From Methanocalculus natronophilus (GTDB lineage Archaea > Halobacteriota > Methanomicrobia > Methanomicrobiales > Methanocorpusculaceae), in contig NZ_JBCEXH010000002.1 of assembly GCF_038751955.1 (NCBI RefSeq), forward strand, positions 186,001-250,000: a stretch of 64,000 nt of DNA. The letters are read 5' to 3'. Position numbers and translations under genes: made by a program. Each line of letters begins with the position of its first letter. Within the stretch, counting starts at the first letter, position 1. Below the pieces are notes generated by a model. That model ran no database searches, was not told where the DNA came from, and was given only the letters and a program-made list of their open reading frames with translations. Shown here piece after piece: positions 26,829 through 36,002 of the stretch.

Positions 26829-29033
26829 ATGCCGGGAAAAGAGGAAGATATACAGGATCCTCTCCTCGCCACCTTTCAGGATGAGGCAGAAGAGCTCCTT
26901 GCTGCGATATCAGGGGACCTGCATGCCCTTGAAGCAGGAGGCGGGGATATTGATCCGGATATTTCTGAGTCCATCTACCGGAGGACACACAGCCTGAAAG
27001 GTGCGGCAAGGGCGATCTCGCTCCGTGAGATCGAATCGATCTGCCAGCATCTCGAGACCGCACTTGCCGGTGTCAGGAACAGAACCGTGATCCCGGATCA
27101 GGAGACATATAAGATCTTTCACACGGCAGTCGATATCATCAGAACCCTCGTCTCGGGGGAGAAGGCATCACTATCAGGTATCATCCGTGAACTTCGATCA
27201 ATTGGGCGCGGGAGAGCCGAGAGCGCCAAAAAGCCGGATGATACATACCAGCAGCGAAACGGCGTTCCACGGGTTCGGGAGAGCGACACCATCAGGATCG
27301 CCACAAAAAGCCTTGAGCGGCTCATCGGAGGATCAGACGAACTCCTGACTGCACGCCTCTCACTTGCCCACCGGATGCGGGAGCTGGATATGATGACCAT
27401 CCGGTTTTCGAAATGGCAATGGGCACTTGTACAGATCACAACTGACCAGCGCCAGCTCGAGGACCTTCTGGCATCCGAGCGGGATATGACCGATCGTGAC
27501 CTGTTTGCACTGGACAGCATCCTGAATTTTTTAAAGAAAAACAGGGAATTCGTCGAGACGTTCCGCTTCGAACTCGCAAACCAGATGCAGTCGAATGCCC
27601 GTGATCGGACAGTCCTTGATTCAAGCACAAAAGCACTCACCGACACCATTCATGACGCCGTCCTCATCCCCTTCTCCCATATTCTCGCCCCATTCCAGAT
27701 GTTCATCCGTGACGTCTCCGGATCCTCAGGCAAACAGGTGGAGTTTGTCGTTGAGGGAGGCGAGATTGAGATAGACAGGAGGGTTCTGGAGGTCGTAAAA
27801 GATCCACTCCTGCATATGATCCGAAACGCAATCGATCATGGGATTGAACTTCCGGCGGTCCGGCTACGCCGGGGAAAGAATCCACGGGGCAGGATCCATG
27901 TCAGGGTGGTGCCGCTTGCCGGAAGCAGGCTTGGCATTGACGTGACAGATGACGGGAACGGAATTAATCCGGATGCAATACGGGATGTGGCAGTCTCAAA
28001 AGAGTTTATTTCCCCGGAGGAGGCTCGGAAACTCTCAGAGAACGAACTTGTACAACTCAGCCTCAGATCCGGACTCTCGACCACAGGAAGTGTAACAAAG
28101 CTTTCAGGGCGGGGTCTTGGACTTGCGATTGTTGAGGATGCAGCAACCAGCCTTGGAGGGACAGTCTCCGTCACCTCGATTTCGGGAGAGAAGACCTGTG
28201 TCCGGATGTCTGTTCCGGTCCGTCTCTCAAACTTCCGGGGTGTTGTCGTCCGGTCGGGAAGACAGACCTATGCGATCCCGATGCAGCAGGTCAGATCCGT
28301 CATCAGGACAGAGGCAGGGGCAGACGAGATTATGGCTGGCGAGGAGATGATCAGGCTTATCCCGCTTGACCATGCGCTTGGAAGCGGGGGTTCAGCTCAT
28401 GTACCTGATGATAAGAGGCTTGTTCCGGTTGTCATTCTGGCATCAGGTGCAGGAAGGCTTGGGGTTATTGTCGACGAGATCATCTCTGTCCAGGAGATTG
28501 TTGTCCGGCCCCTTGGAAGCCAGCTCAGGTATGTCAGGCGGATCGCCGGTGCCGGGATCCTTGATGACGGAACTGTTGCCCTCGTCATCGATCCGCTTGA
28601 TCTGATCTCTTCCTCCCGCCACCAGGTCATCTCTGATGAGATCAGATCTCTTCCGATGTCGGGCAGTATTCTTGTTGTTGAAGACTCAGTCACAACCCGC
28701 CAGTATCTCAGAGGCTTACTTGAAGAGGAGGGCTATACCGTCACAACTGCAATTGATGGTGCTGAAGCTCTCCAAAAGCTTAAACAGAAGGAGATTGATA
28801 TTGTCATATCCGATGTTGATATGCCACGAATCAATGGCTTCGCACTCACAGAAGCAATTAAAAAAGACGATATGCTCAGGCACCTCCCGGTGGTGCTCTT
28901 GACCTCGCTTGATGCCCCGGGCGACCAGGAGTACGGCATCCACCTCGGTGCTGCTGCATATATTATCAAGAGTTCATTTGACAGGGATGCGTTCCTCAGG
29001 GTTATCCGGGAGGTGGGAGAGGTTGGCACCTGA
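26829..29033 (+). CDS. cheA: CheA-type histidine kinase with C-terminal receiver
   Basis: Hybrid CheA of 734 residues. The HPt domain (about 10-120) has H54 in RRTHSLKGAARA. The dimer region follows at about 155-290. The ATPase domain (about 315-460) shows HMIRNAIDHG, DDGNGINP and SGRGLGLAIVE. A CheW-like P5 domain (about 465-600) and a receiver domain (about 612-734) with SDVDMP and IIKSSFD complete it. There is no obvious P2 CheY-docking domain, which fits the fused receiver as the immediate phosphate acceptor. This architecture is typical of alternative chemosensory pathways and not of flagellar ones. The next gene overlaps it by 11 bases. Confidence 0.93.
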   Translation: MPGKEEDIQDPLLATFQDEAEELLAAISGDLHALEAGGGDIDPDISESIYRRTHSLKGAARAISLREIESICQHLETALAGVRNRTVIPDQETYKIFHTAVDIIRTLVSGEKASLSGIIRELRSIGRGRAESAKKPDDTYQQRNGVPRVRESDTIRIATKSLERLIGGSDELLTARLSLAHRMRELDMMTIRFSKWQWALVQITTDQRQLEDLLASERDMTDRDLFALDSILNFLKKNREFVETFRFELANQMQSNARDRTVLDSSTKALTDTIHDAVLIPFSHILAPFQMFIRDVSGSSGKQVEFVVEGGEIEIDRRVLEVVKDPLLHMIRNAIDHGIELPAVRLRRGKNPRGRIHVRVVPLAGSRLGIDVTDDGNGINPDAIRDVAVSKEFISPEEARKLSENELVQLSLRSGLSTTGSVTKLSGRGLGLAIVEDAATSLGGTVSVTSISGEKTCVRMSVPVRLSNFRGVVVRSGRQTYAIPMQQVRSVIRTEAGADEIMAGEEMIRLIPLDHALGSGGSAHVPDDKRLVPVVILASGAGRLGVIVDEIISVQEIVVRPLGSQLRYVRRIAGAGILDDGTVALVIDPLDLISSSRHQVISDEIRSLPMSGSILVVEDSVTTRQYLRGLLEEEGYTVTTAIDGAEALQKLKQKEIDIVISDVDMPRINGFALTEAIKKDDMLRHLPVVLLTSLDAPGDQEYGIHLGAAAYIIKSSFDRDAFLRVIREVGEVGT

Positions 29034-30309
29034 TGAAACGCCGCCCCACCTTCTTGTTGTCGAGGACAGCCCGACACAGGCAGAATATATCAGGAGAATC
29101 CTGAGTAACGAAGGTTTTTCTGTCTCTGTTGCATCTGAAGGGAGAGCGGCTCTCAGGCAGATGACAGAACAGCACTTCGATCTCGTGATCAGCGATATCA
29201 TCATGCCCGGACTGGACGGGTATGAACTCTGCAGGATGATCAGGGAGAAGAGCACAATTCCTGTCATTCTTGTGACACAGCTCTATGATCCCGAGGATAT
29301 CCTCCGCGGCCTGGCAAGCGGGGCAGACGGTTTCATCATCAAGCCCTTTGATCCGCTCTCGCTCATTGATACCGTCTGTGATATGCTTGACTGGTTTGAG
29401 GAGAAGCGGGTCATACAGGAGGGAGACCGGCTCATCGCACATGTCGGGGGCTACTCCTATACGATTGCCGCAGAAAAAGAGACGATCCTCTCAATACTCC
29501 TCTCAACCTATGCAACTGCCGTCAACAAAAATATCGAGCTCCAGGAGACACAGGACGAACTCTATGCCGTCAATGAGCAGCTCCAGGAGTATGTCGAGGA
29601 GCTCCGCCAGACAAATGACGAACTCCAGAGCGAGATGCTTGAGCGGAGGCGGATGGAGAAGGCAGTCGGTGATGCGCACAGAAAACTCCACCTGATGACA
29701 GATATTACAAGAAACGATATCAGAAACCAGCTCTCTGTTATCGAGGGATATCTCCAGCTGGCGACACCGGAATCCGGTACGGTAACAATTGATGAGGCAA
29801 TGGGGAAAATTCGTGAGTCCGGGAGGCGAATCGGGCGAATCATTGAGTTCACCCGTGACTTCCAGAATATCGGATCGGTTGATCCCTCATGGCAGGAACT
29901 GCGATCTGTTGTTGATGCTGCCCGGATGCTGCTTGACAGAAAAGGGGTTGACATTGAGATCGATCTCCCCGAGATTGAGATCAGATCAGATCCCCTCCTC
30001 GAACGGGTATTTGGAGTGGTTTTTGACAATGCTGTTCTGCACGGGGAGACAATCACAAAAATTATGGTCTCAGCCAGGCCGGATGGAACAAACCTCGTCA
30101 TATCCATAGCAGATGATGGAATAGGAATACCACAACAGGTGAAAGGACAGGTATTTGAGCAGGGGTATGGGAAAAATACCGGGCTCGGACTCTTTCTGGC
30201 ATCAGAAATACTTGCCACATCGGGCTTCTCCATTCACGAGTGCGGGATGCCAGGTCAGGGAGCACTTTTTGAGATACAGGTACCTGAAGGGCATTTCAGG
30301 TTTCTGTAA
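29023..30309 (+). CDS. Receiver-kinase protein with Asn in place of the phospho-acceptor His
   Basis: The receiver domain (about 8-125) has VVEDSPTQAEY, SDIIMPGLDG and IIKPFDP, all intact. A coiled linker of about 75 residues follows, then a kinase core. The H-box, ITRHDI in related kinases of this window, reads ITRNDIRNQL: codon AAC at 29713, N231. The ATPase domain is complete (DDGIGIP, KNTGLGLFLASEIL). The protein can probably bind ATP but not phosphorylate itself on His. The frame is open from 28909; TTG 29023 is preferred because GGTGGGAGAGG precedes it and the receiver domain begins at once. It overlaps cheA by 11 bases. A paralogue follows at 30330. Confidence 0.82.
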   Translation: MAPDETPPHLLVVEDSPTQAEYIRRILSNEGFSVSVASEGRAALRQMTEQHFDLVISDIIMPGLDGYELCRMIREKSTIPVILVTQLYDPEDILRGLASGADGFIIKPFDPLSLIDTVCDMLDWFEEKRVIQEGDRLIAHVGGYSYTIAAEKETILSILLSTYATAVNKNIELQETQDELYAVNEQLQEYVEELRQTNDELQSEMLERRRMEKAVGDAHRKLHLMTDITRNDIRNQLSVIEGYLQLATPESGTVTIDEAMGKIRESGRRIGRIIEFTRDFQNIGSVDPSWQELRSVVDAARMLLDRKGVDIEIDLPEIEIRSDPLLERVFGVVFDNAVLHGETITKIMVSARPDGTNLVISIADDGIGIPQQVKGQVFEQGYGKNTGLGLFLASEILATSGFSIHECGMPGQGALFEIQVPEGHFRFL

Positions 30310-30329
30310 GGCAGAAGAGTGAGGGATTC

Positions 30330-31574
30330 ATGAAGACGTCGAAGCTTATCCTTGTCGTTGAAGACAGCACCACCCAGGCAGAATATCTCCGCAGGATTCT
30401 GGAGGGTGAAGGGTACCGGGTGGATACCGTTTCTGATGGAGATTCCGCACTTGCCCGCATCAGTCTGGAGACGCCGGATCTGGTACTGAGCGACATTGTG
30501 ATGCCGGGAATGAGCGGATTTGAACTCTGTGAGAAGATAAAAGCTACATTTGATATCCCTGTCTTCCTCGTCACCCAGCTCTATGATCCCGAGGACGTCG
30601 TTCACGGTGTTGCATCGGGTGCAGATAACTTCATTATCAAACCTTTTGATCCGGACTTTATCCTCGATCGTATCCGGGAATTTTTTCAGACTGCAGGCAC
30701 GCCAGAGGAGACAGGCGACCTCTCGATTACAATCTCAGAGAGGAGATACAAAATTGATGCTGATCGCGAGACGATCCTCCAAATCCTCCTCTCAACCTAT
30801 GCGCTTGCCGTCCGGAAGAATACAGACCTTCAGGAGGCCCGGGACGAACTCTTTGCCTTAAATGAACAGCTCCAGCAGAAGAATGACGATCTCAAAACCG
30901 AGATTCATGAGCGTGAGAGGGTTGAGAGGGCGCTCTCAGAAGCTCATAAAAAACTCTCGCTTGTGACCAGCATCACCAGGCATGGACTGCTCAACCAGCT
31001 TGAGTCGATAGATGAGTCACTTGAGTATGCTGAAAGGGTGCTCAGGGACGATGCCAAAAACGCCCGTGAGATCCTGCATACCTCACGAACGAGCCTTAAA
31101 CGGGCAATCCAGACGACCCGTTTCACCCAGGAGTACCAGAAGATCGGCGAGAGCGCACCCGTATGGGAAAACCTGGCTGGGTGCGTTCCGGGAGCAGGCG
31201 ACTACCCGCTCCAAAGAGAGGTGGATGTACCAGGTGATGTCAGGATCTATCTCGATCCCTCGGGCAGGGATGCGATCAGGGCAGTCTTTGCCGATGCTGT
31301 CCGCAGGAACGCAGAAGAGGTGACAGTCAGGTTTGTTGAGATGAAAGGTGGAGCGACCATTATCATTGAGGATGATGGGATCGGGATTCCCAAACCTTCA
31401 AAAGAGGCGCTCTTCTCCTATGAACAGAGTCCTGCACGTGGATTTTCACTCTTCCTCGCCCGAGAGGCACTCGCAATTACCGGAATTGGGCTGAACGAAA
31501 CCGGTGATCCACGCCAGGGAGCGCGGTTTGAGATACAGTGTCCTGATGAGGTGATTCGGAGGAGCACCAGGTGA
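30330..31574 (+). CDS. Receiver-kinase paralogue with degenerate ATP-binding motif
   Basis: Receiver domain (about 5-120: VVEDSTTQAEY, SDIVMPGMSG, IIKPFDPD), coiled linker, kinase core. It is a tandem paralogue of the gene before it: the segments VTQLYDPED, ASGAD, QILLSTYA and LQEARDEL match almost exactly. The H-box is ITRHGLLNQL, so the His is kept (H218) but the following acidic residue, used for catalysis, is Gly. The first glycine box is present (DDGIGIP) but the second reads ARGFSLFLAREAL in place of GLGL. It may accept phosphate from another kinase but hardly make it alone. It lies in the same operon, 20 bases after the preceding gene. Confidence 0.82.
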   Translation: MKTSKLILVVEDSTTQAEYLRRILEGEGYRVDTVSDGDSALARISLETPDLVLSDIVMPGMSGFELCEKIKATFDIPVFLVTQLYDPEDVVHGVASGADNFIIKPFDPDFILDRIREFFQTAGTPEETGDLSITISERRYKIDADRETILQILLSTYALAVRKNTDLQEARDELFALNEQLQQKNDDLKTEIHERERVERALSEAHKKLSLVTSITRHGLLNQLESIDESLEYAERVLRDDAKNAREILHTSRTSLKRAIQTTRFTQEYQKIGESAPVWENLAGCVPGAGDYPLQREVDVPGDVRIYLDPSGRDAIRAVFADAVRRNAEEVTVRFVEMKGGATIIIEDDGIGIPKPSKEALFSYEQSPARGFSLFLAREALAITGIGLNETGDPRQGARFEIQCPDEVIRRSTR

Positions 31575-31577
31575 TCC

Positions 31578-32981
31578 ATGTCAGGGATGCCAGCACCCAG
31601 CCACCCGCTCCTCGCAGATCCAGTCCAGCAGCGCAGGATCAGCATCGTCCTTGCCTCAACACTGCTGGCTCTTGGGATCAATATCACGGGGTTATGGTAT
31701 GGGATCACCACAGTACTCCCCCATCTCCTCTATTTCCCAATCCTCATCGCAGGATACTGGTATCCACGCCGTGGCCCGGCATGTGCCCTCTTCATCGCCG
31801 CTGTCTACTGTAGCTCTGCCCTGCTGATCATACCCCAGGATCTCATGATGACAGCCTCGATCATTGTTCGGGGAACAGTTCTTGTCATTATCGGGGTAAT
31901 CGTCTCACTTTTAGCAGTCCGGCTCAGACGATCTGAGAGGCAGCTCCACGATCTCATCGAGTTTTTGCCGGACGCAACCTTTGCAATTGACCGGGATGGA
32001 ACTGTCATCGCCTGGAACCGTGCAATCGAGGAACTGACAGGAATTCCAAAGAAGAAGATGATTGGGAGAGCCGAGTACTCATATGCCGTGCCCCTGTATG
32101 GTGAGGCTGTACCGATCCTGACCGACTTTATCCTGCAGGAGACTGACGAACTCGATGAACGCTACCACTCCATTACAAGAACCGGCACGGTGATTGAGGC
32201 CGAGGTCATTGCACCCTGCCTGAGAGGGGGGAAGGGAGCTCACCTGAAGATTGCCGCAACACCGCTCTTTGATTCCGGAAAAGAGATCATCGGGGCTGTG
32301 GAATCTATCAGGGACATCACAGCCGAGGTGATTACACGATCAGCTCTTGAGAACTCAAACCGGCAGCTGAATGCACTGAGTGGTATCATCCGCCACGGCC
32401 TTGCAGAACGGCTTGATGAACTCTACCACCATCTCACCATCGGGAGCATGCAGTTCGATGATCCCGCTGTCCTTGCCTTCGTTGAGAAGATCGAAACAGC
32501 AGCAGACAGCATCCGGCGGCAACTCGCAATCTCAAGGGACTTCCGGGAGATTGGATCAAAACCGCCGCTCTGGCTGCCGGTTCAGGATAGAATCACCGGT
32601 GCGGCAGACCGCCTCGATACGGGGGGGATGAACGTCTGTTCCTGGACCGAACGTCTCGTTGTCTTTGCTGATCCGCATTTTTCAACTGCAGTTTCACATC
32701 TTATTGAAAATGCCCATGCTGCCGGGGCAGCAGCCCTCCTCGTCACCTACCGTGTACGGGATGACGGATGCGAGATCATCTTCGAGGATAACGGACCTGG
32801 AATACCTGGTGAAGAGAAAGAGAAGCTCTTTTCCGAGGGTATAGAACGTCCAGGACATGGCCTCTTCCTGGCGCGGGAGATCCTGGCAATAACAGGGATC
32901 ACTATCCATGAAGAGGGAATATCTGGCCTTGGAGCACGGTTTGTGCTGCATGTACCGCCTGAAGGCTATACCATTACCTGA
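31578..32981 (+). CDS. Membrane-bound PAS kinase with degenerate H-box
   Basis: Four hydrophobic segments at about 22-115 form a membrane sensor with short loops. A PAS domain follows at about 125-245 (FLPDATFAIDRDGTVIAWNRA). The kinase core has the His in IIRHGLAERL (H273) followed by Gly in place of Asp. The ATPase domain has EDNGPGIPGEEKE and PGHGLFLAREIL. The C-terminal part is related to the two receiver-kinases before it. Start ATG 31578 lies 3 bases after the stop of the previous gene. It may report a membrane signal to the chemosensory operon. Whether it autophosphorylates is doubtful given the altered H-box. Confidence 0.82.
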   Translation: MSGMPAPSHPLLADPVQQRRISIVLASTLLALGINITGLWYGITTVLPHLLYFPILIAGYWYPRRGPACALFIAAVYCSSALLIIPQDLMMTASIIVRGTVLVIIGVIVSLLAVRLRRSERQLHDLIEFLPDATFAIDRDGTVIAWNRAIEELTGIPKKKMIGRAEYSYAVPLYGEAVPILTDFILQETDELDERYHSITRTGTVIEAEVIAPCLRGGKGAHLKIAATPLFDSGKEIIGAVESIRDITAEVITRSALENSNRQLNALSGIIRHGLAERLDELYHHLTIGSMQFDDPAVLAFVEKIETAADSIRRQLAISRDFREIGSKPPLWLPVQDRITGAADRLDTGGMNVCSWTERLVVFADPHFSTAVSHLIENAHAAGAAALLVTYRVRDDGCEIIFEDNGPGIPGEEKEKLFSEGIERPGHGLFLAREILAITGITIHEEGISGLGARFVLHVPPEGYTIT

Positions 32982-33003
32982 AAAAAAGGGGGGAGAGAGA
33001 AAA

Positions 33004-34056
33004 GTGGATCCACGACGAATACTCCTGAAAACTGACCCCGGCAATCCATATATCGGGAGCCTTATCAGGCATATTCCCGGTGCACGGGAGGTACTGGTAT
33101 CAGGAGACAGCATCCCTGATCTCCCGGGTATCCGGATCACCCGGCTTGATGAGACCAAAACCGATGCGTCCAAAACGCTCCAACGGGCAACACTCGTCAT
33201 TGCAGAGCGCGATCCAGGGCTTCCGCTCGATCTCCTGCTTGTACCAGATACTGTGCGGGATGACAAGAGAACGCTTACCGATCAGATCCTCATCCTCGTC
33301 GGGCAGGATCAGGCATCCCATGCAGAGATCACCATGTTTCTTGATCGCGTCGATGCAACTGAACTGATCCTGGTCACCGAAGGAGACATGGGAACAGATA
33401 TCCCGCTCCATATCCCACACACGATACACTCATACGGGGAAGGGAGAGAGAGCGCACATGAGGCAGTGTTTGGAGTACTATCCGGGACAAAGCCAACCCT
33501 CGTCATGCTCCCCTCGCGGAGTTTTGGGATTGATCCCATGACTATCCTTGAGTGCGGCGTTCCGGTCTTTCTCCCGTATAGGAGGAGTGGGCAGACTGCG
33601 ATCCGTGAACTCCGGGCTGAAGATTTTCAGGACGCCAATTCCGTCTGGGTCGACTACCATGAGACGACCGGCAATCCCCGTACAGACCGTATTTTTGCTG
33701 CATCTGAAGGGGAAGAGATCGTCTCGCTTGCCCGGTGCAGGCGCCATCCAGACGGCTTCGAGGTGGATGCGGTCTTCACCCCGGAACAACACCGGGGCCG
33801 CGGCCTCTCCCGGCAGGTGATGACGGCACTTGTCGAGGCCTGCTATAATGAGGAGCTGACGATGTATGCGGTCACGCATCTCGAAAAATTCTATGCTGAG
33901 TATGGGTTTGTACCGATCCCGGAGAAGGAACTCCCGGCTTCTGTCCGGAAACGGTACCTCTGGGCAACAGGAAACCTTGAAGGCGCCGGTGTTCTCCCGA
34001 TGAGGCGGGCTCCCGCCAGACCGGCACTGCTCAGGCGGGACGACAGCCATAAATAA
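33004..34056 (+). CDS. GNAT-family acetyltransferase with an unassigned N-terminal domain
   Basis: The C-terminal 130 residues are a GNAT fold: VDAVFTPEQHRGRGLSRQV contains the acetyl-CoA loop RGRG, and FYAEYGFVPI is the usual end strand. The N-terminal about 210 residues (LLKTDPGNPYIGSLIRHIPG, ILVGQDQASHAEITMFLDRV) are not recognised. The acceptor is unknown. The frame is open from 32908, inside the preceding kinase gene, but GTG 33004 with the purine run GGGGGGAGAGAGAAAA before it is the likely start, 22 bases after the kinase stop. The gene is followed by ribK after 23 bases. Confidence 0.7.
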   Translation: MDPRRILLKTDPGNPYIGSLIRHIPGAREVLVSGDSIPDLPGIRITRLDETKTDASKTLQRATLVIAERDPGLPLDLLLVPDTVRDDKRTLTDQILILVGQDQASHAEITMFLDRVDATELILVTEGDMGTDIPLHIPHTIHSYGEGRESAHEAVFGVLSGTKPTLVMLPSRSFGIDPMTILECGVPVFLPYRRSGQTAIRELRAEDFQDANSVWVDYHETTGNPRTDRIFAASEGEEIVSLARCRRHPDGFEVDAVFTPEQHRGRGLSRQVMTALVEACYNEELTMYAVTHLEKFYAEYGFVPIPEKELPASVRKRYLWATGNLEGAGVLPMRRAPARPALLRRDDSHK

Positions 34057-34079
34057 TAAGCCTCCCATAATTGGTAACC

Positions 34080-34751
34080 ATGCAGATGCCAGATGCGGGT
34101 GACCTTCAGGTATTGAAGGCAGTCGCCCTCCTTGGTGGGTGCCGGGGTCCGGTTCGTCTCTCCACGCAGAGTCTTGGTACTACCATCGGTACGAGTCCCC
34201 AGACCATTTCCCGCCGCTTAAAGGCGCTCGAATCGGCACATCTCATCACCCGTACCGCGGATCCTGCAGGCCAGTCGGTGACGATCACAAAAGCCGGGGA
34301 AGAGCTCCTGAGAAGAGAGCATGCGGATTACTGCCGGATCTTTTCCCGTACAGGCAGCCATTACATCCTCCAGGGGACCATCATCTCCGGGCTTGGGGAA
34401 GGCCGCTACTACATGTCTCTTGACCACTACCGGGACCAGATACGGACACACTTTGGGTTTGAACCGTTTCCCGGCACACTGAACCTCAGGCTGAACCAGC
34501 AGAGCGTTGCAATCCGAAAGAAGCTGGAGGCTCTTGAGTGGACAATCATACCTGGCTTTTCTGATGATCACAGGACATTTGGCGAGGCACGATGCCTGCC
34601 GTGCCGGATCCAGGGTGTTCCCTGTGCACTGATTGTCCCCGGGAGAACCCATTACCCGGAGGATATCATCGAGGTTATCGCTGGTGTTCCCCTCAGGGAA
34701 GAGCTCGGCTTTGAGGATAACGATACTATCAACGTGGAGATCGGATTATGA
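34080..34751 (+). CDS. ribK: CTP-dependent riboflavin kinase with N-terminal HTH
   Basis: Archaeal RibK makes FMN from riboflavin with CTP. The catalytic half (about 90-220) shows SGLGEGRYYMSLDHYRDQI, FEPFPGTLNLRL and PGRTHYPEDIIEVIA, the archaeal RibK pattern. The first about 80 residues are a winged helix (TSPQTISRRLKALESAHLI), as in the family members that carry a regulatory domain, so the protein may also bind DNA. The frame allows TTG 34071, but ATG 34080 is preferred. It overlaps ribB by 4 bases, so two steps around riboflavin are coupled. Confidence 0.92.
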   Translation: MQMPDAGDLQVLKAVALLGGCRGPVRLSTQSLGTTIGTSPQTISRRLKALESAHLITRTADPAGQSVTITKAGEELLRREHADYCRIFSRTGSHYILQGTIISGLGEGRYYMSLDHYRDQIRTHFGFEPFPGTLNLRLNQQSVAIRKKLEALEWTIIPGFSDDHRTFGEARCLPCRIQGVPCALIVPGRTHYPEDIIEVIAGVPLREELGFEDNDTINVEIGL

Positions 34752-35437
34752 TTAACAAAGCAATTACCGCACTGAGAGAAGGGAGATTTGTCCTTATCTA
34801 TGACTTTGACAACCGCGAGCGTGAAACCGACTTTGCCATCCGATCCGATGCAGTGAAGCCGGAGGATATCCTGAGGATGCGAAAGGACGGGGGCGGGCTG
34901 ATATGTACTGCAGTTCATCCGGATGCAGCAAAAAAGATCGGGCTTCCGTTCGCAACCGATCTCGTCACCCGGTGTGGCGAGCTGCGTGAGAAGGAAGGAG
35001 ATGTCCCCTATGACAGGAAAAATCACTCTTCCTTCTCCCTCTGGGTCAACCACCGGGATACATTCACCGGTATCACCGACCATGACAGGACCCTCACCAT
35101 CAACAAGATCGCAACCCATGTGCATGCCGCACTCAATGGAGGAGGGATGGCCCCGTTTGGAGCAGAGTTCAGGACACCGGGGCATTCAGCCATTCTCCGT
35201 GCAGCAGACAGTCTCCTTGACCAGCGGCAGGGCCAGACTGAACTCTCGGTTGCACTTGCCCTGATGGCCGGTGTCACCCCTGCTGTTACCGTCTGCGAGA
35301 TGCTCGATGACGAGACCGGCAACGCACTTTCAAAAGAGAAGGCACAGGCCTATGGAGATGCACATAACTTCCCCTTTGTCACTGGGGATGAGATCATCGA
35401 GGCCTGGAAGAGCTGGAAAAAAGAGATTACGATCTGA
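34748..35437 (+). CDS. ribB: 3,4-dihydroxy-2-butanone 4-phosphate synthase
   Basis: Converts ribulose 5-phosphate to the four-carbon unit of riboflavin plus formate. The acidic loop YDFDNRERETDF holds the metal ligands and the catalytic Glu, and FRTPGHSAILRA is the second signature, both close to RibB of bacteria and archaea. 229 residues is normal for a stand-alone enzyme without the GTP cyclohydrolase II domain. It overlaps ribK by 4 bases. Its last 11 bases overlap the convergent RPA-associated gene. Confidence 0.94.
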   Translation: MINKAITALREGRFVLIYDFDNRERETDFAIRSDAVKPEDILRMRKDGGGLICTAVHPDAAKKIGLPFATDLVTRCGELREKEGDVPYDRKNHSSFSLWVNHRDTFTGITDHDRTLTINKIATHVHAALNGGGMAPFGAEFRTPGHSAILRAADSLLDQRQGQTELSVALALMAGVTPAVTVCEMLDDETGNALSKEKAQAYGDAHNFPFVTGDEIIEAWKSWKKEITI

Positions 35438-36002
35438 TAGCCACAAGGGCATCATAGACCATTTTTTTATAGGATTCAAGGTTTGGGTTGTACTCCCTCC
35501 GGGCCATTTCAGCATCCGGTGCAGTCTCAAACGAATCGATCCTCCCAAGCGTTGCCTCAGCAGCGTCAAGCACCCAGATGTCACGGACATCCCGGTCCAC
35601 AACCGTTACCGTCTCAGCCCGGACAGATATGAGCACCTTTCCATCCGGTGTCTCGTAGGCATTGGGTTTTCCGACAACCGCAACAAAGGCAGGAGGTTCT
35701 ACTTTTGCAACCTGCTGCATTGCTTCAGGCTGGTACGACCCTGCCGAGACAAAGAAGGTACCGGTTGGATCAGCAATCCGTGCGAGATACATGCTGTGCT
35801 GTTCACCCTTCTTCTCCTTCTGGGTGAGAGATCCGATCACAAAAATCCGGTTCGCCCGCTCACCGGTGGGGAGGAGGATATAGGTCGGGCTCTTCTCATC
35901 CTCTCCTTCACGAAACGAATACCGGGCATCCCGGAGTTCGGCTGCAAAGACACGTTTTGCAGGTTCACGGACATAGCCTGCGTACCGGCCGGGATTGTTC
36001 AT
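35427..36002 (-). CDS. RPA-associated protein (COG3390, RPA3-type OB fold)
   Basis: 191 residues with one OB-fold region (about 45-135: ANRIFVIGSLTQKEKKG, MYLARIADPTGTFFV, VAVVGKPNAYETPDGK). The start MNNPGRYAGYVREPAKRVFA fits archaeal RPA-associated proteins, which form a complex with RPA and help single-stranded DNA binding in replication and repair. The gene overlaps the RPA gene by 4 bases, which is the standard operon. The far C-terminus (DAEMARREYNPNLESYKKM) is a helical extension that may contact RPA. Confidence 0.88.
   Translation of the reverse strand: MNNPGRYAGYVREPAKRVFAAELRDARYSFREGEDEKSPTYILLPTGERANRIFVIGSLTQKEKKGEQHSMYLARIADPTGTFFVSAGSYQPEAMQQVAKVEPPAFVAVVGKPNAYETPDGKVLISVRAETVTVVDRDVRDIWVLDAAEATLGRIDSFETAPDAEMARREYNPNLESYKKMVYDALVAIRS

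Noticed and set aside
29562-30233. A 223-residue open frame opposite the first REC-kinase.
   Set aside because: Antisense shadow with a Ser- and Arg-rich product and no similarity by eye to any family.
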